Part shown: positions 38,688 through 51,594 of the stretch, one piece after another
Numbering within the stretch: position 1 is the first letter of the stretch
Layout: each line of letters opens with the position of its first letter
From: Zymoseptoria tritici IPO323
Taxonomy: Eukaryota; Ascomycota; Dothideomycetes; Mycosphaerellales; Mycosphaerellaceae
Assembly (NCBI RefSeq): GCF_000219625.1
Contig: NC_018207.1
Location: 868,001 to 932,000 of the forward strand
Length of the DNA stretch: 64,000 nucleotides
Reading direction: 5' to 3'
Made by a program: the position numbers and the translations under genes
Notes under the pieces: model-generated
The model's database searches: none
What the model was told of the DNA's origin: nothing
What the model saw: the letters and a program-made list of their open reading frames with translations, nothing else

Positions 38688-39360
38688 ATGCCGCGCTATA
38701 AATCTCGTCTTTCTAGGTTAAATTCTAACCTAACCCGATCTTTCGCGACGAGTACCTTAAGTAGCTTTGGCGCTAGCGAGTCCGGACAAGTTAGCAATAT
38801 GTTAGATAAGGCGACTAATAAGGAGGATCGATCGGACGAGTCGTTTTCGCGTATAGAAATCACTGCTTTTACTAGCGTGCCTAAGCGCATTCAGGTAGTC
38901 GATAACGACGACGACGACGATAGTAATAGTCTGTCTAACGTCCTAAGTAACTTCGATAATAGCGAGGACCTCTAGGGTAGTCTACAAAACCCTATAGAAC
39001 CGTTAGTATTAGATATCGCCCTTTAGACGATTTTGTGTAGGGGTAGTATAAAAGTATATTTCATTCGGCGGGAAGGATAGCTAGAGAAGATAGTGTTAGC
39101 ACTAACTAAAGAGATTCCGGTCGAAGAAGACGACGTGTTAGTTAGGCGGCTGCTAGAGCGGGTATTCTAGTCGGCGTAGAGGAATGCCTATAATGTAGAC
39201 GTAGTCGAAGCCGCTTAGGTTAGGGCCCCTAACGAATGCTACACACCTTCTATTTCTCTGCCTGCTAATATGCTAGACTAGCTAGTTGTAATAGCGCGCC
39301 GCCGCGCGTTCGATAAGGTGTGCTACTAGATTAACTATACCGTCGAAACGCCCGTGCTTC

Positions 39361-39373
39361 TAGACGGACAATA
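39361..39373 (+). repeat. 13-bp LINE target site duplication, left
   Basis: TAGACGGACAATA, identical to 44972-44984, inside the helicase frame. Confidence 0.88.
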
Positions 39374-40340
39374 CAAAACATCGACATCCGCACTTCCATT
39401 GCACACCCAATATTGACCCGATCATCACCAAACACGCACTATTCGAAAGCCCTTATCAAGGCCGTTCTAACGAACCCGCATTTACCTCGCTGCCCTTAAA
39501 ACCTACGCCGCTACTGGAGTTTAAAGATTCACCTTGTTGCCCCCTTTGGGGTGCAAATTTTGACCCTAAACTCCGGGATTTGGCCCCTACCTCCGAAACC
39601 TTATTCCGACCTCACCTCCCCTATACTCGAAATATTCCCTGTTTAGGGCATTGTATAAGGAAGGTTCACAACCTGTACTATAACACAACACTACAACACT
39701 TCAACATACTATAACACAACTAATACGCCGCCGATTCGGACGCCGTGTAGCCCGTTTGAAAGCCCTCGACGAGAGCTCTTATTCTAGCTATCAAACGCCT
39801 GATTTGGTCGAATTCTAAAAGAGCTAAAGGCTAAACAAGAGCAGTGTCCCTAGGATACACAAACATACACATACACTTAGTTCTCTCTACACTAGAGTTA
39901 CCTGTTGTCCTACGCCGCTAAGAGAGGAAGCTAAAGGAGCAGTGTAGTTTAGTAAGGACGAATTTGCACCTCTAGGGATTAGAGTAGTAGTACTAGCTAT
40001 ATAGCTAGATACTCTGTATAGAGTATAGGCCTACCTTTCCCTAGAGACAAAGGTTGTCCCGAACCTGCTATAGCTACCTGTAGAACACCTCTAAAGCCTG
40101 CTACAAAGACGCACGTTGCTGCAGGCTAGAGTACTTCCTAGAAGCAGAGGTATATTTATATATCTCTTCTCTCCTCTTTAAAGTATACCTTCTCCCACTT
40201 TGTATAGTAGGAAGAAGAGTGCCCTAGTGTCGTAAGTAGGCTAGGACCCGAACGCGATTGGAAATAGAGACGAATAAGCAGCCCTCTCGGCGTAAGACTA
40301 CTAAGCCTCTTTTCAAACAATAAACAACAACAACAAGACA

Positions 40341-40879
40341 ATGTCTATCGAGACGGAAATGGAAATAACAGACGCAAGCTCAGCCCCTTAGACTCTAAAA
40401 GCTACGGCTAGAGGGGACGAGGAAGTTACGTTTAAGTCTCTTAAAACCCTGCCGTTGCCGGAGGAACTACTAAAAAGAACCGGCATTCCTTTTATACCTA
40501 GGAAAAGGCAAAACCCCTTCGAATTTAGTATCTCCCCGACTCGCAGCCCTTCTCTCGGAAAGAAACAAACACTCTCTTACACGCCCGCGAACGAGAAGAT
40601 CCTATAAGCCCGACAGCTACTAGTCGAAGCGGCGGGGGATCTAGTCGGGTTTCCAGGAGAACAAACCCGGGTTCTCGACCTTCTCGAAGTCTTTCAGCAC
40701 TTTACCAAGCGTACAGACTTTAGGACAACGTCCCAAATCCTCGCAAAGCAAGTCTCGAACCTAGAAATAACAACAAAGAAACTAGCAGCACAGGCGAAGA
40801 AGCCTACTTTCGCAGACGTTGTTAAGGGAGACAGCGGATCCGCTACCTCTACCTCCACCTCCTCGACAACAAAGACAAC

Positions 40880-40911
<32 letters not shown>

Positions 40912-41519
40912 AGTGGACGACCGTCTCCCGGAGGGCTAGTAAGCCGAAAGAACAAGTAGAACCGATGCCTCTTATCCTTGTACTAAAGGATAAAGAGAAG
41001 GAACTCGACTAGATCGCAACCCGAGACAAAATTAACGACGCTCTTAAAGGCGAAGACCAAGAGCTAGCTGTCCTTGCGATAAAGAAATCATTTCGGGGTA
41101 ACATTGTCCTAAACTTTGCAACAGAGAAAGCCCGCTAACGAACGATCGATAGCCTTACTAAGGTTACCGATATCGTAGGCGAGGCACGGGTAATAGAGGA
41201 CTCTCTCTGGCATAAGGTCGTAGTCTACGGCGTCTCGACCGCGAACTTTAACACGCCAACGGGCCTACAGGACATTTAACGAGAAATTAAGACCTTTAAT
41301 AGAGGTCTTAAACTTGCAGGCACCCCGATTTGGCTAACAAACGAAGAGAGAAGAAGGACTCTTACTAGGGCGACAGTTCTAGTAGGTTTTGCTACCGAGG
41401 AGGAGGCAAAAAGGGCTATTTAAAACCGTCTATACGTAGGCGCGGACAGCCTAAGAGTCGAGAAGGCGAAGGATCGTATACAACAGAAAGGGAGGCCCCT
41501 AGAACGTTCTATATGTTAG
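40341..41519 (+). pseudogene. LINE ORF1 (gag-like), RIP-disabled
   Basis: Starts MSIETEMEIT at 40341 and runs 393 codons to TAG at 41517-41519, with several internal TAG/TAA. It includes VLDLLEVFQHFTKRTD, a helical part (ILAKQVSNLEITTKKLAAQ), a Ser/Thr run and a CAA-repeat polyglutamine tract near 40880-40910. The stop overlaps the ORF2 start as ATGTTAG. ORF1 of this class binds element RNA. No zinc knuckle is evident in ORF1. Confidence 0.75.
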
Positions 41520-44500
41520 AACACTCTCTACGGATCTTCTACGTTAATCTTAACCGATCTATCGAGGCTACAGAGTCTACCTTAGACGTCGCGGTTAAGC
41601 AGAAAGCCGACCTTCTACTAGTCCAGGAACCGTGGACTATAGAAGACCCGATAATAGGCTACAAAGAGACGAGATCTATCGCACACCGGGAATACAACCA
41701 GCTATTCCTAACGACTACGGATTCGACGATCCGGCCAAGAACAATGCTATATATTAGCACAAGACTTAACGTCAATATCTCTCCTATTTTATTAGACGAC
41801 AGCGACATACTTTCCTTTGTTATTTTAGACAAGAAGGGCAACAAGATCCAGATAGTTAATCTTTACAACGAGAAAGACCTTCGGGATACCGAGAACCCGT
41901 AAAACCGACGAACAACAGAGAGAACCCTCTACTCTCTACGCAACACGTTCCTTCCAAACACTCTACTAGTAGGAGACTTTAACCTTAGACACCCGTCCTA
42001 GGATCCGAGGGGAAAGGATACTACTAGCGCCCGCGAATTTATAGAGTAGATAGAAGACCAGGGCTTTACTCTACGTAATACGATAGGTGTCGGGACCTTC
42101 TATAGGCCGCACCTAGACGCAGAGTCGGTCCTAGACCTTATGTTTACAAGAGGATCCTTATCTACGAAAGAAATCGACTAGAGAACGATTCCGACAGGCT
42201 TAGACTATAAGGCTATATCTATAGACCTTATTAGCGCGCAAGATCGAGCCTAACAGAAGAAAGTAGTTCTAGATATAGCTTCCGCGGATTAGGAACTGTT
42301 TACAGATCTCCTAATAAGCAAGGCGACGTCTATTGACTATACGAACTCCCTCGACGAAATCGCAGACTCCCTTACCTCGTGTATTACCGAATCGATGCGG
42401 GGAGCAATCCCAGAGAAAGTAGTATACGCCTACGCAAAACCTTAGTGGAATAGAGAGCTACGCACGCTACGCCGTACAATGTCTAGAACATATAGACAGA
42501 CCTTTACCGACGGACGTACGCCGACGCTTAACGAGAAAGAGGCGTACACGAAAGCGAGAAACGAGTACTTCCAAGCTATTAAAACAGCTAAGAAGAACCA
42601 CTAGAACGCTTTCCTCGAAAAAGAAGACTCGAAATCTATCTTTAAAGCTATGTCCTATACTAGAAATAGCAGCCGAAGACAGATACCTACGATAAACAAC
42701 GAAGATTCTTTCGAAGGGAAATGTAAGGCCTTCTCCGAAGCCTTATTTCCGCGCCCTCCTGCCGAGGAACCTCTGCCCAGCCGTTAGGAAGCGTATACAG
42801 CCGGGGATTAGGGCTGGACTACGCTAACCGAAGAGGAACTCGCTGCCGCCTATAGTACGAAGATAGTAAAAGGAAAAACGCCGGGCCTAGACGGTATTAC
42901 GCAAGCTATTATTAGTAAAGCGTACGGCGCTATTCCTATTACCTTTCTACGTATATACAGTAGGCTACTCGACGAAGGACACTACCCCCGATGCTGGAAA
43001 GTTGCGACAGGCGCAGTTCTAGCAAAGCCGGGGAAACTAGACTATTCGGTCCCTAAGGCCTACCGAGTTATCTCTCTCCTAAACTGTCTCGGCAAGATTA
43101 GCGAGAGAATACTCGCGAAACGCCTAGGGATTATCGCAGAGACGAAGCCCCTTCTACACGACTCGCAGTTAGGAGGGCGAAAGAAGAAATCGGCTATCGA
43201 TACGGTGCTTCTCTTAACGAACGAAATCGAGGAGAATCGAAGAAAGAAAAAGAAGACTTCGGTTATCTTCCTCGACGTAAGAGGAGCATACGACTACGTT
43301 GCAAAGAACCGACTGTTAAGAATAATAATCTAGTTAAGGCTTCCGCACAGCCTTATACGTTAGGTTTAGTCGTTTATAAGCAATAGACGCCTACGAATAG
43401 CATTCGACGGACAGATACAGGAATTCCAGGACGTAGAGATCGGCGTTCCGCAAGGCAGCCCGATGTCTCCTATCCTCTTTCTTATCTATACGCGCGACAT
43501 ATTCTTCTCGCTACAAGGAGTTACTCCTAGTTCCTACGTCGACGACATTAGACTATCTACCTCGTCTACGTCCCTTAAGAAGAACTCTAAGGTACTAGAA
43601 CGTGAGGCAAGAAGGCTAATAGACCTAGGAAAGAAGAACTCGATTGCTTTCGACCTAGCAAAGACAGACCTAGTACACTTCTCGAAAGGGAAAGGGTCCG
43701 ATTGCCCGGTAATTCTTCTAAACGGCGATATTGTTCGCCCGGCAAAGAAAGCGATAAGGTAGCTTGGGATTTAGCTAGACGCCGGTCTTACCTTTAAGGA
43801 GCACATTGCAATAAGATCGGCTTAAGCACAAGCGGCATTCTATCGATTAGAAAGACTAGCAAATACCGAACGCGGTCTGTCATCTATATCGTTAAGAAAG
43901 ATCTACCTAGCCTGCGTTACTACAATAGCAGACTACGGGGCCCCGGTTTAGTAGCGGTCGAAAAAGAGCATAAAACCTCTAGTATCTCTACAAAGTAAAG
44001 CTTATAGGAAGATCCTAGGCGTTTTCCGTACCGCCCCAAACGTCCCGTCCGAAGTAGAGTCAAATCTCTTCCCCCTGGATCTACGCCTAGAGAGACAGTT
44101 AATTTTATACTCTCTACGCGCAGCAAAGCTACCCGAAAACTACCCCGTAAGACTCGCTATCCAAAGCGCGCCTTCGGATACGCGAGAAGTCTAACACGAG
44201 GACTCGAGAGAGATACTTCCGCAAAAACGACAGAGAATATAGATACAACTACTCTATTATCGACTCCGACAATACAAGCATTTCGTAGAACACGAGAGGG
44301 CTAACCACGCAAAAGACGATCTCTTTAGCGTCTGGAAAACCCGATACGAAATAGCAAGACAACGGGAGATTAATAAAGTACCTAGGAATACAAATAGCTA
44401 CCTTAGTCGATTTCTATAGAGCTCGCTAGGAAAACATAGAATAGGAGGAAGACGTGCTTTAACTAGTGCCTTCTATACTATCCTATTAGGACACGGATAC

Positions 44501-44758
44501 CTAAAGTCCTATCTCTATCGCTTTAGACACGCAACGACGCCAGACTGCCCTTACGGACGACGAGAAACAGCAGAACACCTCGTATATAGCTGCCCTATCT
44601 ACGATGTATTTAGGCTACTACCGCTACGACAAGCACAATCTCTGCTAGAAATAGTAGAAGATAAGGAACTCCGGAAACACCTTACTACCTTTCTCTCGGA
44701 TACAAAGATTGCTTCTAGGTCCTAGCACCTAGTAAGAGGCGAAGACGAGACCGTCTAG
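41513..44758 (+). pseudogene. LINE ORF2: endonuclease and reverse transcriptase, RIP-disabled
   Basis: About 1,081 codons with many in-frame TAG and TAA stops. The N-terminus (LRIFYVNLNRS, then LLLVQEPWT) is the start of an apurinic-type endonuclease, with the catalytic Glu in QEPW. The reverse transcriptase has GIPQGSP-like VGVPQGSPMSPILFLIY and the active-site block SYVDDIRL (near 43537). The C-terminal region has GHGYLKSYLYRF, then CPYGRRETAEHLVYSCPIY, a CCHC-like knuckle typical of ascomycete Tad1 elements. An RNase H-like part may lie between. One unbroken stretch of 129 codons covers the endonuclease start. Confidence 0.82.
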
Positions 44759-44971
44759 CCTACACTCCTTTTACTTTTCCTTATTTGTCTTTCTTTAAAG
44801 TCCTTCGATACTAGCTTGCTACTATCCTAGGCACGGGTCCTTCCCTAAGGTCAAGAGATACGAGAGAACAACGAGTGTACATAGATAGACTGCTGTCGCG
44901 AGACAGCCGTCCTACATAGTCATAGACTCATACAGGACGTAAATGGAACAAACAAACAAACAAACAAACAA

Positions 44972-44984
44972 TAGACGGACAATA
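44972..44984 (+). repeat. 13-bp LINE target site duplication, right
   Basis: TAGACGGACAATA directly after the (ACAA)n tail; the helicase frame resumes here. Confidence 0.88.
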
Positions 44985-47604
44985 AGCTATAAGTATAGCG
45001 GAGTAGGTAGACATAACTGAGCGCGCGGTCCGTCTAATGTATCCGTATTATGCCCGAAAGCTATAAGTCCGTATACTGCGGCACCTACTCTTCGAGAAGA
45101 AAGACCTAGTCTGGATTGCAGCTACCTCGGCGGGCAAGAGTCTAGCATATTAGTTATAGGCGCTAATACGGAAGAAGATGTCGATCTTAGTACTTCTAAT
45201 TAATTAGATTAGCAAGGAACAGCTCGAGAAGATCGAGTGTTTAAAGGGAAAACTGTTAGTATTAAACTCGAACACTAAGGCGGAGCTTACTAACTAGTAG
45301 TAGAAGCTACTATATTCCGGGAAGTGTACCTACCTTATGTTGTCTCCTAAGATAGTAATATAGTCGTAGTTTATAAAACTAATAGTTAAACCGGTAGTAA
45401 GGCAAAGGCTCGGCCTCTTTATGTTAGACGAGTTCTACCTAGTTTACTAGTAGGGGATAGAGGGTAGAGGATTTCGGAAAGAATATACCTATCTAAAGAA
45501 TCTTTAGTCTACCCTAACTAATCGTGTTTGCTTCTTTAGTTGTTTAGCGACTCTCGAGCTAGATACTCTCGTTAAGTGTTAGACAGCCTTTAGCTTTTAC
45601 AACGATACAGTTGTCGTGCGGGATTCGATTAACTAATCTAAGATATCTATGCGATGTTGCGCTATTCTAGATAGTATGCTCGGGAACTACAAGACGCTTC
45701 GATATCTAACTAATCGCCTTGCCGGAGCTAATAGCGTGCCGAATCCCTAGTCGATTAAGAAAATAGTAGTGTTTATCGACAGTCGCTTAGGTATCTACAC
45801 TACGGCGTCTAGCCTCCGGTCCTACCTATATGCCTAATTCTCTAGAAGCCTAACGATTAACTAGATCTATACTATAGTAAGAACCTACTATAGCAGGACG
45901 GCTAGGCGAACGTAGGCGAATGTAATTAAGGAGTTCTAGAAACCAGACTCGAAGATCCGGATCCTGTTCGCGACTAAGGCTCTTAGTCTAGGCGTCGACC
46001 TGCCTAATATTAAACAGGTTGTTTAATACCGCCTTCCGCAGAACGCTAGCATGCGGACTATTATGTAGCGAGCCGGGCGCGCTATACGTAATAGTAAGTA
46101 GTAGGGCACTAGAACTTTTACCTTCCTTTACGACTAATAGATTGTAGGCCCTCGGTCGCCGGCCTAACTAAACTAGACTCGTGTAGTCCCGGACAGATTC
46201 TTAAACTCGGAGTAGGAGAAAGAGGCTAGTAATCTCGCCGATGCGCTATCTAACGCTAGATTAGATGCTAACGAGCCGGCGCCTGTCGGACTGCCGTCGG
46301 CGGTACGCAAGAAGCCGAGGGCGAAACTAGGTCCCTAGTAGAAGCGCGACAATATAAACTATTCCGTATAGGAGTTTGTAAACGCTAGATGTGATGCAGA
46401 TAGTCCGGTCGACTGTCGTCGCGTTACTACTTTAAAGCCCTTCGTAGAGCTACTGCCTAAAGGGCGTATCCGCAAGAACTACTACGACATCTACGACTAG
46501 GATATAATATTGCCTACCGACTGCTTTTCTAAATAGATTCCGTCTTTGGCGGACCTAGATGCCGCCTATGCTAGACGCCCGTACGAGAAGACGATCCGCG
46601 AGGGTCTAAACAAATAGGAGCCTAGCGTAGCCAAATTGTATTATAAAAAGGCACTGTTCCCTAGTATGCCCGGTTCTCTTCTGCCTTAGACGGTAATCGC
46701 GTATCTTGCTTCTATATTTGGCTCGCCTAGTACGAAGGGAGACGTAATAGCTCGCTAGGTCGAGCTAGCCTGTTCTACCGTAGACTTCCGACCGTCTCCT
46801 AAGCTTGTAACTATACTAGTTTCGAAGCTGTCGGTGTTGCTTAAGCTAGCGCAATCGGTCGAGGCCTAGGAATTGTAGAAGAGTTAGGAACGCGTCGGGG
46901 CGTATCGTATTCGTACGTAGAAGCGCTATCTAAGTCTCGAACTCTCTATAAGTCCTAAGCGATCTCCTAGGTCCGCTTCGGACAATGTAAGGGCTGCTAG
47001 TAAGCTAGACTATAAGCTTGCCGCTTAGTCCGTCTATAGTCCTTACACTAGTCCGGTACGAGAGCCTAGCCCTTTAGTCGGTAAGCCGCCTACGCCTGTC
47101 CCTAAAAGGCTAAAGGTTATATAGGCGTAATCTAGTAGAGCCGTCCTCCCTCCTAATCGCGCGCCTAGCTCTTCTGTCCGCCGTCCTACCCCGCCGCCTA
47201 GAGCGTATTCCGGAGTTTCTACCAGCTATCGAAAGGCTACGCCTAAAGTATCCGATAATAGAGTTCGTTCGGACGGCCGTCGTTTCGGCACTGTGTTAAA
47301 TCCGAACTAGATTCGGCTAGCTAGACGTCGGTTAGCTTCTCCGGTGCTAGCTATAGTGTCGCCCGAACCGATAATCGTAACAACGTCGCGTAGTCGGACG
47401 CGGGTAGCGAACGTAGTGCCCTAGAAGCATCGGTTTAGTTAGTAGGGTTTAGGTGTCGATAGTGTCTATAAAGAGGTCGACTAGTTAAAGATATAGACTA
47501 TTTTGCTAAGGATTTTAGATTTTAGCGTATTATAATAATAGCCCCGCTCGAGCCCTTAACATCGCCTCGTTATCTCTCTCTACTAGTATATTGTCCTTAT
47601 ATAT

Positions 47605-50600
47605 ATGTCTATAGTTATAGAAGCCTTAACTCTAGCCGCCCGAAGGGGGTGTCTGTAGTATAAATGCAAATTACCTAAGCCGGCGCCTCTAGTCCGAACG
47701 CCCTCCTAGTCGACGTTAAATGCTAGCGGGTCTAGATCGAGCAAGAGTCGGGATGCTAGTGTCCGGAGACTAAGAAACCGTTATAGCGAAGGCAAGACGA
47801 AGAGAGAGAAGGTAGACCTCCTGCTAGCCTAAATAAAGGAGTTAGGGATAACATTCGGGACCTTTGTAGAGCTGTATATCTTATATAAGAAGGGCGCCTC
47901 GTCGTCTAATTAGGCAGAGACGGCAGCTACTAGGACTAAGAGGTTAGCTAGTCTGTTATAGAAAGATTAGATATATATAAGAGTATCTAAGCATATGCCT
48001 CCCGGTAAGTAGATAAACACAGAAGCAGTATGTAACGAACTAGAGATGTTGCGGGGGCGCTAGGTAAGGAGGTCCGGTATATATACGGACATATACTTAC
48101 GTTTTTAGGAGTTCGGGCAGTAGGACTAAAAGATGCCTACGGAAGATCTAGATTACAAGGGTGCGGTTTAGTCGATAGGAGAGTGCGTACTGTTAATATA
48201 GGCACTCTTTAAGGGGATATTAGGTCTACTACGAAAGGCTGTCCTAGCTAATTACATGCTTAGGCGCGTAGGTCTAGTTGCTAGCTTACTCGGACGGACA
48301 TAGCATCCGCGATACTATAGTTAGTTCCCGAACTAGCTAGGAATATATCTCCAGAGCTAGGGCGTAAAGTGGCGGGTAATCGCAGTGCTATCCGGAATAG
48401 GTATCTGCGCGTTACCGAAAAGCATATACCGCTGCAATCGACAACTGCACTCCCTAGCGAAGGACCGTATTACCGGCTTTAGACGAGATTGCTGCATATA
48501 TAGTATCTATAATAACCTAGATATCTACTACAAAACCGGGGAGTATAGGCATAACCGTAAGGATAAACTAAAGTATGTTACGACTAGTATAGTACTTAAA
48601 AGCATCGAGGTGCCGCAGACTAGTCTAAAGCGGGTGTATTTTCGTAAGGACAAGCCTCTTTAGCTCGTAGACGTACTCGAAGGAGACGGCAATCGATACG
48701 ACGCTGTCTAGAAACAAATCTTACGCAGCCTTATTACCTCGGCTATCGTTAGATTGTATCCTAACGTAGTCGCGTATTGTTTAGGTGTCGATACTACTAC
48801 CGATAACGATCCTCCGCGTCGCGGTAATCGAACAGTAGTGTCTAGCACTAACCCGGGCACTAGTAGGGAGACCGCCACATATAATAAGCATAGAAAGAGC
48901 AAGATCGACTAGGACATTATCGCTAGCTTCCCTACATTTCCTACAATCGACTAGCTAGAGAAGTAGAAAAGCGTAACGTGCATACTAAATCTTATGTTCG
49001 AATACGAGGGTACGACTAAAGGCACATATGCCGTAATCGAGAACATTCTCGAGCGCTAACTCGGATATAGAGACATATATAACGAGTTCTTACGGCACTA
49101 AGACGCACAATCCTCGAGGGCTAGAGGGGATACTGTTTATAACTACTAAGGCGCTACTAGCAGCTAGCAAATCTACTACCGGAATCCTTATCCTGCCGCT
49201 AATAGCGACGCTACCTAAGACACGGAAGGTCGTCCTATTAAACACTCCTAGCAACCCTATTAGTTATACCTAGCGACCTAGTCTACTGTTCAACTATCCT
49301 AACAGCAGTATCTAGCAACCTAGTCTACTTTCTAGCTATCCTAACAGCAGTATCCGGCAACCTAGTCGACTTTCCAGCTATCCTAGCAGCAATATCCGGC
49401 AACCTAGTCTACTTTTCAGCTGTCCTAGAGCACGCCTATAACCTCCTAACTACTATATCCGGCGATACAGTCGACTTCTACGTCCGCCTAGAGCACCCCT
49501 ACGACTTCCTAACAGCTATCCGCGGCAACGAGTAGTAGTTTTCTACACGGTAGACGCAATTCGTCGGCCCTACGTAGTTATAGTATACCTAGCGGACCCC
49601 CGAGGGCGCTTAGATAGTCGCCAGGTATAGTACTACATATTCTACGAACGCGGTCGCTAGGAGAGAAGCTAGAACACTATATATACGATCGGACGAATGT
49701 TATCTTCCTAATGTATAGCGACTAGTTGTTAGTAAAGAACATCCGGACATGCCTTAAGGAGGCTCGAGAGAACGACGACGCATTCGACAAGATGCAATAG
49801 GTACTACCGTTACTAGGTTTGTTCTACCTAAAGATGTGCCTTATCTAGGCAATCGAGAATAACTTTAATAGGCGGGAAGGCTGCGCTGCCAAATCTTTAT
49901 TAATAGTCTATCGAGGACTAATAGAAAGGAAGATATGCCCCTTATTCTATGCACCCTATAGCTACCTAGAGTGTCTAACCTTAGACAGTTTTGATGCTAG
50001 AATACTCGCATTTATGTACGAAGAGCTTAAGCTAGTCGTATATAGTCGGACAGCGATATCGACCTACATTCGCGCACTTACTCGCTAAGGGTTTACTAGT
50101 CTAATAGACAAGGTCTACAAGAAGGCCTTCTTGCATAAGGCCTGCTCGTTAGATGCGGACTACCTAAAGGGAGACACTATTAAGGCAAAGAACTCGTATT
50201 TATTAAAGAGGTATTAGTCGAAGAAGGCTAGTGCGACTAACAAGGCTGCTACTATAGCCGACGGCAACGAAGAGCGTAGGAATTACATCCGATTCCTTTA
50301 TATCGTCGAGATATATTAGATACTGTCGCGAGCCGTAAAGTATACGGATATCGGACTACTCTGCCGGGTAATTAACCGATGCATCTTAATCTTCTACGCT
50401 AGATTACACAAGAATTACGCATTTATTATGCTATAGATAAAGTAGTTAACGGACACCGAGACGTCTTATCCGATACTGTAGCGGGCTATACTAGCTAACG
50501 GACTAGTAAATATAGCCGGTGCGGACGATAGTTAGTTCGAGATCGACAGGGCGAATAAGTTTCTTAACCGGTATCTGAAGACATTAATAGCTAGCTAGCG

Positions 50601-51294
50601 CAACGGCACGTTCGACGTCGAGAACTAACTAGAAGAAGCCGCGCTTTTAGCGACCTATACCGGCTACCTGCGAGAGGTTATCGAGGCTAGGTTCGGGGAG
50701 GTAACGAATACTAAGCATACCTTACTAAAGTTAGTCGAGGAGATATATGTAGTCGTAACGATTTGTTACTAGGAAACACTGCCGACGAAGGTAGTCGATC
50801 TAGATGCGAATATAGTCCTCCCTTTTTACGCTATAGACTTATATGCTATAGGTGTTAAGAACCTAGTAACTAACGTAAAGGGTAGCAGTCGACTAGAGAG
50901 GTTTAATAAGAATGTAGTTGTAAAGGACTCTTAGATTGTATAGGTAGACTAAGATCTAATCCCGGTAAACATAGAACTACCGGACCTAATAACGGATCCT
51001 TACCTCCGCCGTATAGTAGCGATAGACATCACTCCTGGACTAATAAGGACGCCTTAGGATCCTAATAGCGAAGACGAGGTAGGTAATGTTTACTTCGATA
51101 GCGACTAACCTTACTTGCTAACAGCTATGCTATTACCTGCCTCGTATGTGTATACGTTAGACGCCCTTAACATTACATTTAGGCACTTACTAACCGCCCT
51201 TTCAGGCATTAGCACGACCAATTTACGTGCAGACGCCCTTTACAAGACGCAGTTCGGTTATGCACCTATGTACGTACTACGTCGACGACGTTAA
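47605..51294 (+). pseudogene. DUF6589-like putative transposase, RIP-disabled
   Basis: About 1,230 codons in one frame with frequent TAG/TAA. From 48385 an intact stretch reads LSGIGICALPKSIYRCNRQ, then DNLD-like NNLDIYYKTGEYRH and LKYVTTSIV, followed by IEVPQTSL. Later parts read DKMQ, LPLLGLFYLKMC (near 49792) and LLATYTGYLREVIEARFGEVTNTKHT (near 50650-50720). This order (DNxD, TT, PxxGL, TKHT) resembles the DUF6589 family, which I associate with fungal mobile elements; no annotation source was available. A role as the DDD/E transposase is inference from its position in a TIR element. A 42-bp tandem repeat lies in the frame at 49267-49434. Confidence 0.62.
49267..49434 (+). repeat. Four 42-bp tandem repeats in the DUF6589-like frame
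   Basis: Units start at 49267, 49309, 49351 and 49393, each about 42 bases and in phase with the frame, encoding a repeated 14-residue Gln/Ser/Thr linker (pattern YPAT.STF.LS.QQ, dots are RIP stops). Confidence 0.8.
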
Positions 51295-51594
51295 TTATAC
51301 AGCTCGCAAAGGTAGCAAGACGCCTACTTCTACCCGACTTTAGTTACTAAACTTCCTTCCTTCTTTATTAACCTTCTTATACTATCCGATTGCCCTTCTA
51401 TCCCTCTATTAACTATTACTTTATCTATCCTTTACTATACTACTCGTTATACTACTTATCTATCCTCGCTAACTACCTTGCGCTTTTAATAGACGGAGAA
51501 TCTCGTTAGTAGACTACATTTAAGCGTAAGTTTCGCTACGCCTGCAAAGATAGAGATTTACTAACATATAAATAGTTTTACTATAGCACCTAGT

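Larger units (their letters stand above)
39374..44971 (+). mobile_element. Tad1-like LINE retrotransposon nested in the DNA transposon
   Basis: Non-LTR element of 5,598 bp with a 5' leader (39374-40340), two overlapping frames (40341-41519 and 41513-44758), a short 3' region and an (ACAA)n tail at about 44947-44971. The tail and the target duplication are diagnostic of target-primed insertion. The full 5' leader suggests a complete copy. Endonuclease, reverse transcriptase and C-terminal zinc-knuckle-like sequences are in the order of Tad1/I-type elements. Both frames hold in-frame TAG/TAA stops. Confidence 0.88.
38688..47535 (+). pseudogene. RecQ-type SF2 helicase of the transposon, RIP-disabled and split by a LINE
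   Basis: Frame 38688-39373 continues at 44985-47535 once the LINE and one 13-bp duplication are left out; the joined frame is 1,079 codons including stop. In-frame TAG/TAA are scattered through it. Helicase motifs are readable: motif I ATSAGKS (near 45124), motif II LDEFY (near 45424; the last residue is His in the DExH form and may be a RIP change CAC to TAC), motif III-like SCLATLE (near 45537), motif V-like ALSLGVDLPNIKQVV (near 45978) and motif VI with RAGRAIR (near 46068), where the preceding Gln is now TAG. The N-terminal part is acidic and Ser-rich; the C-terminal part is Ser/Pro/Arg-rich. It ends at three consecutive stops. Fungal repeats often carry such helicases. Certainly not functional in this copy. 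Confidence 0.8.
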
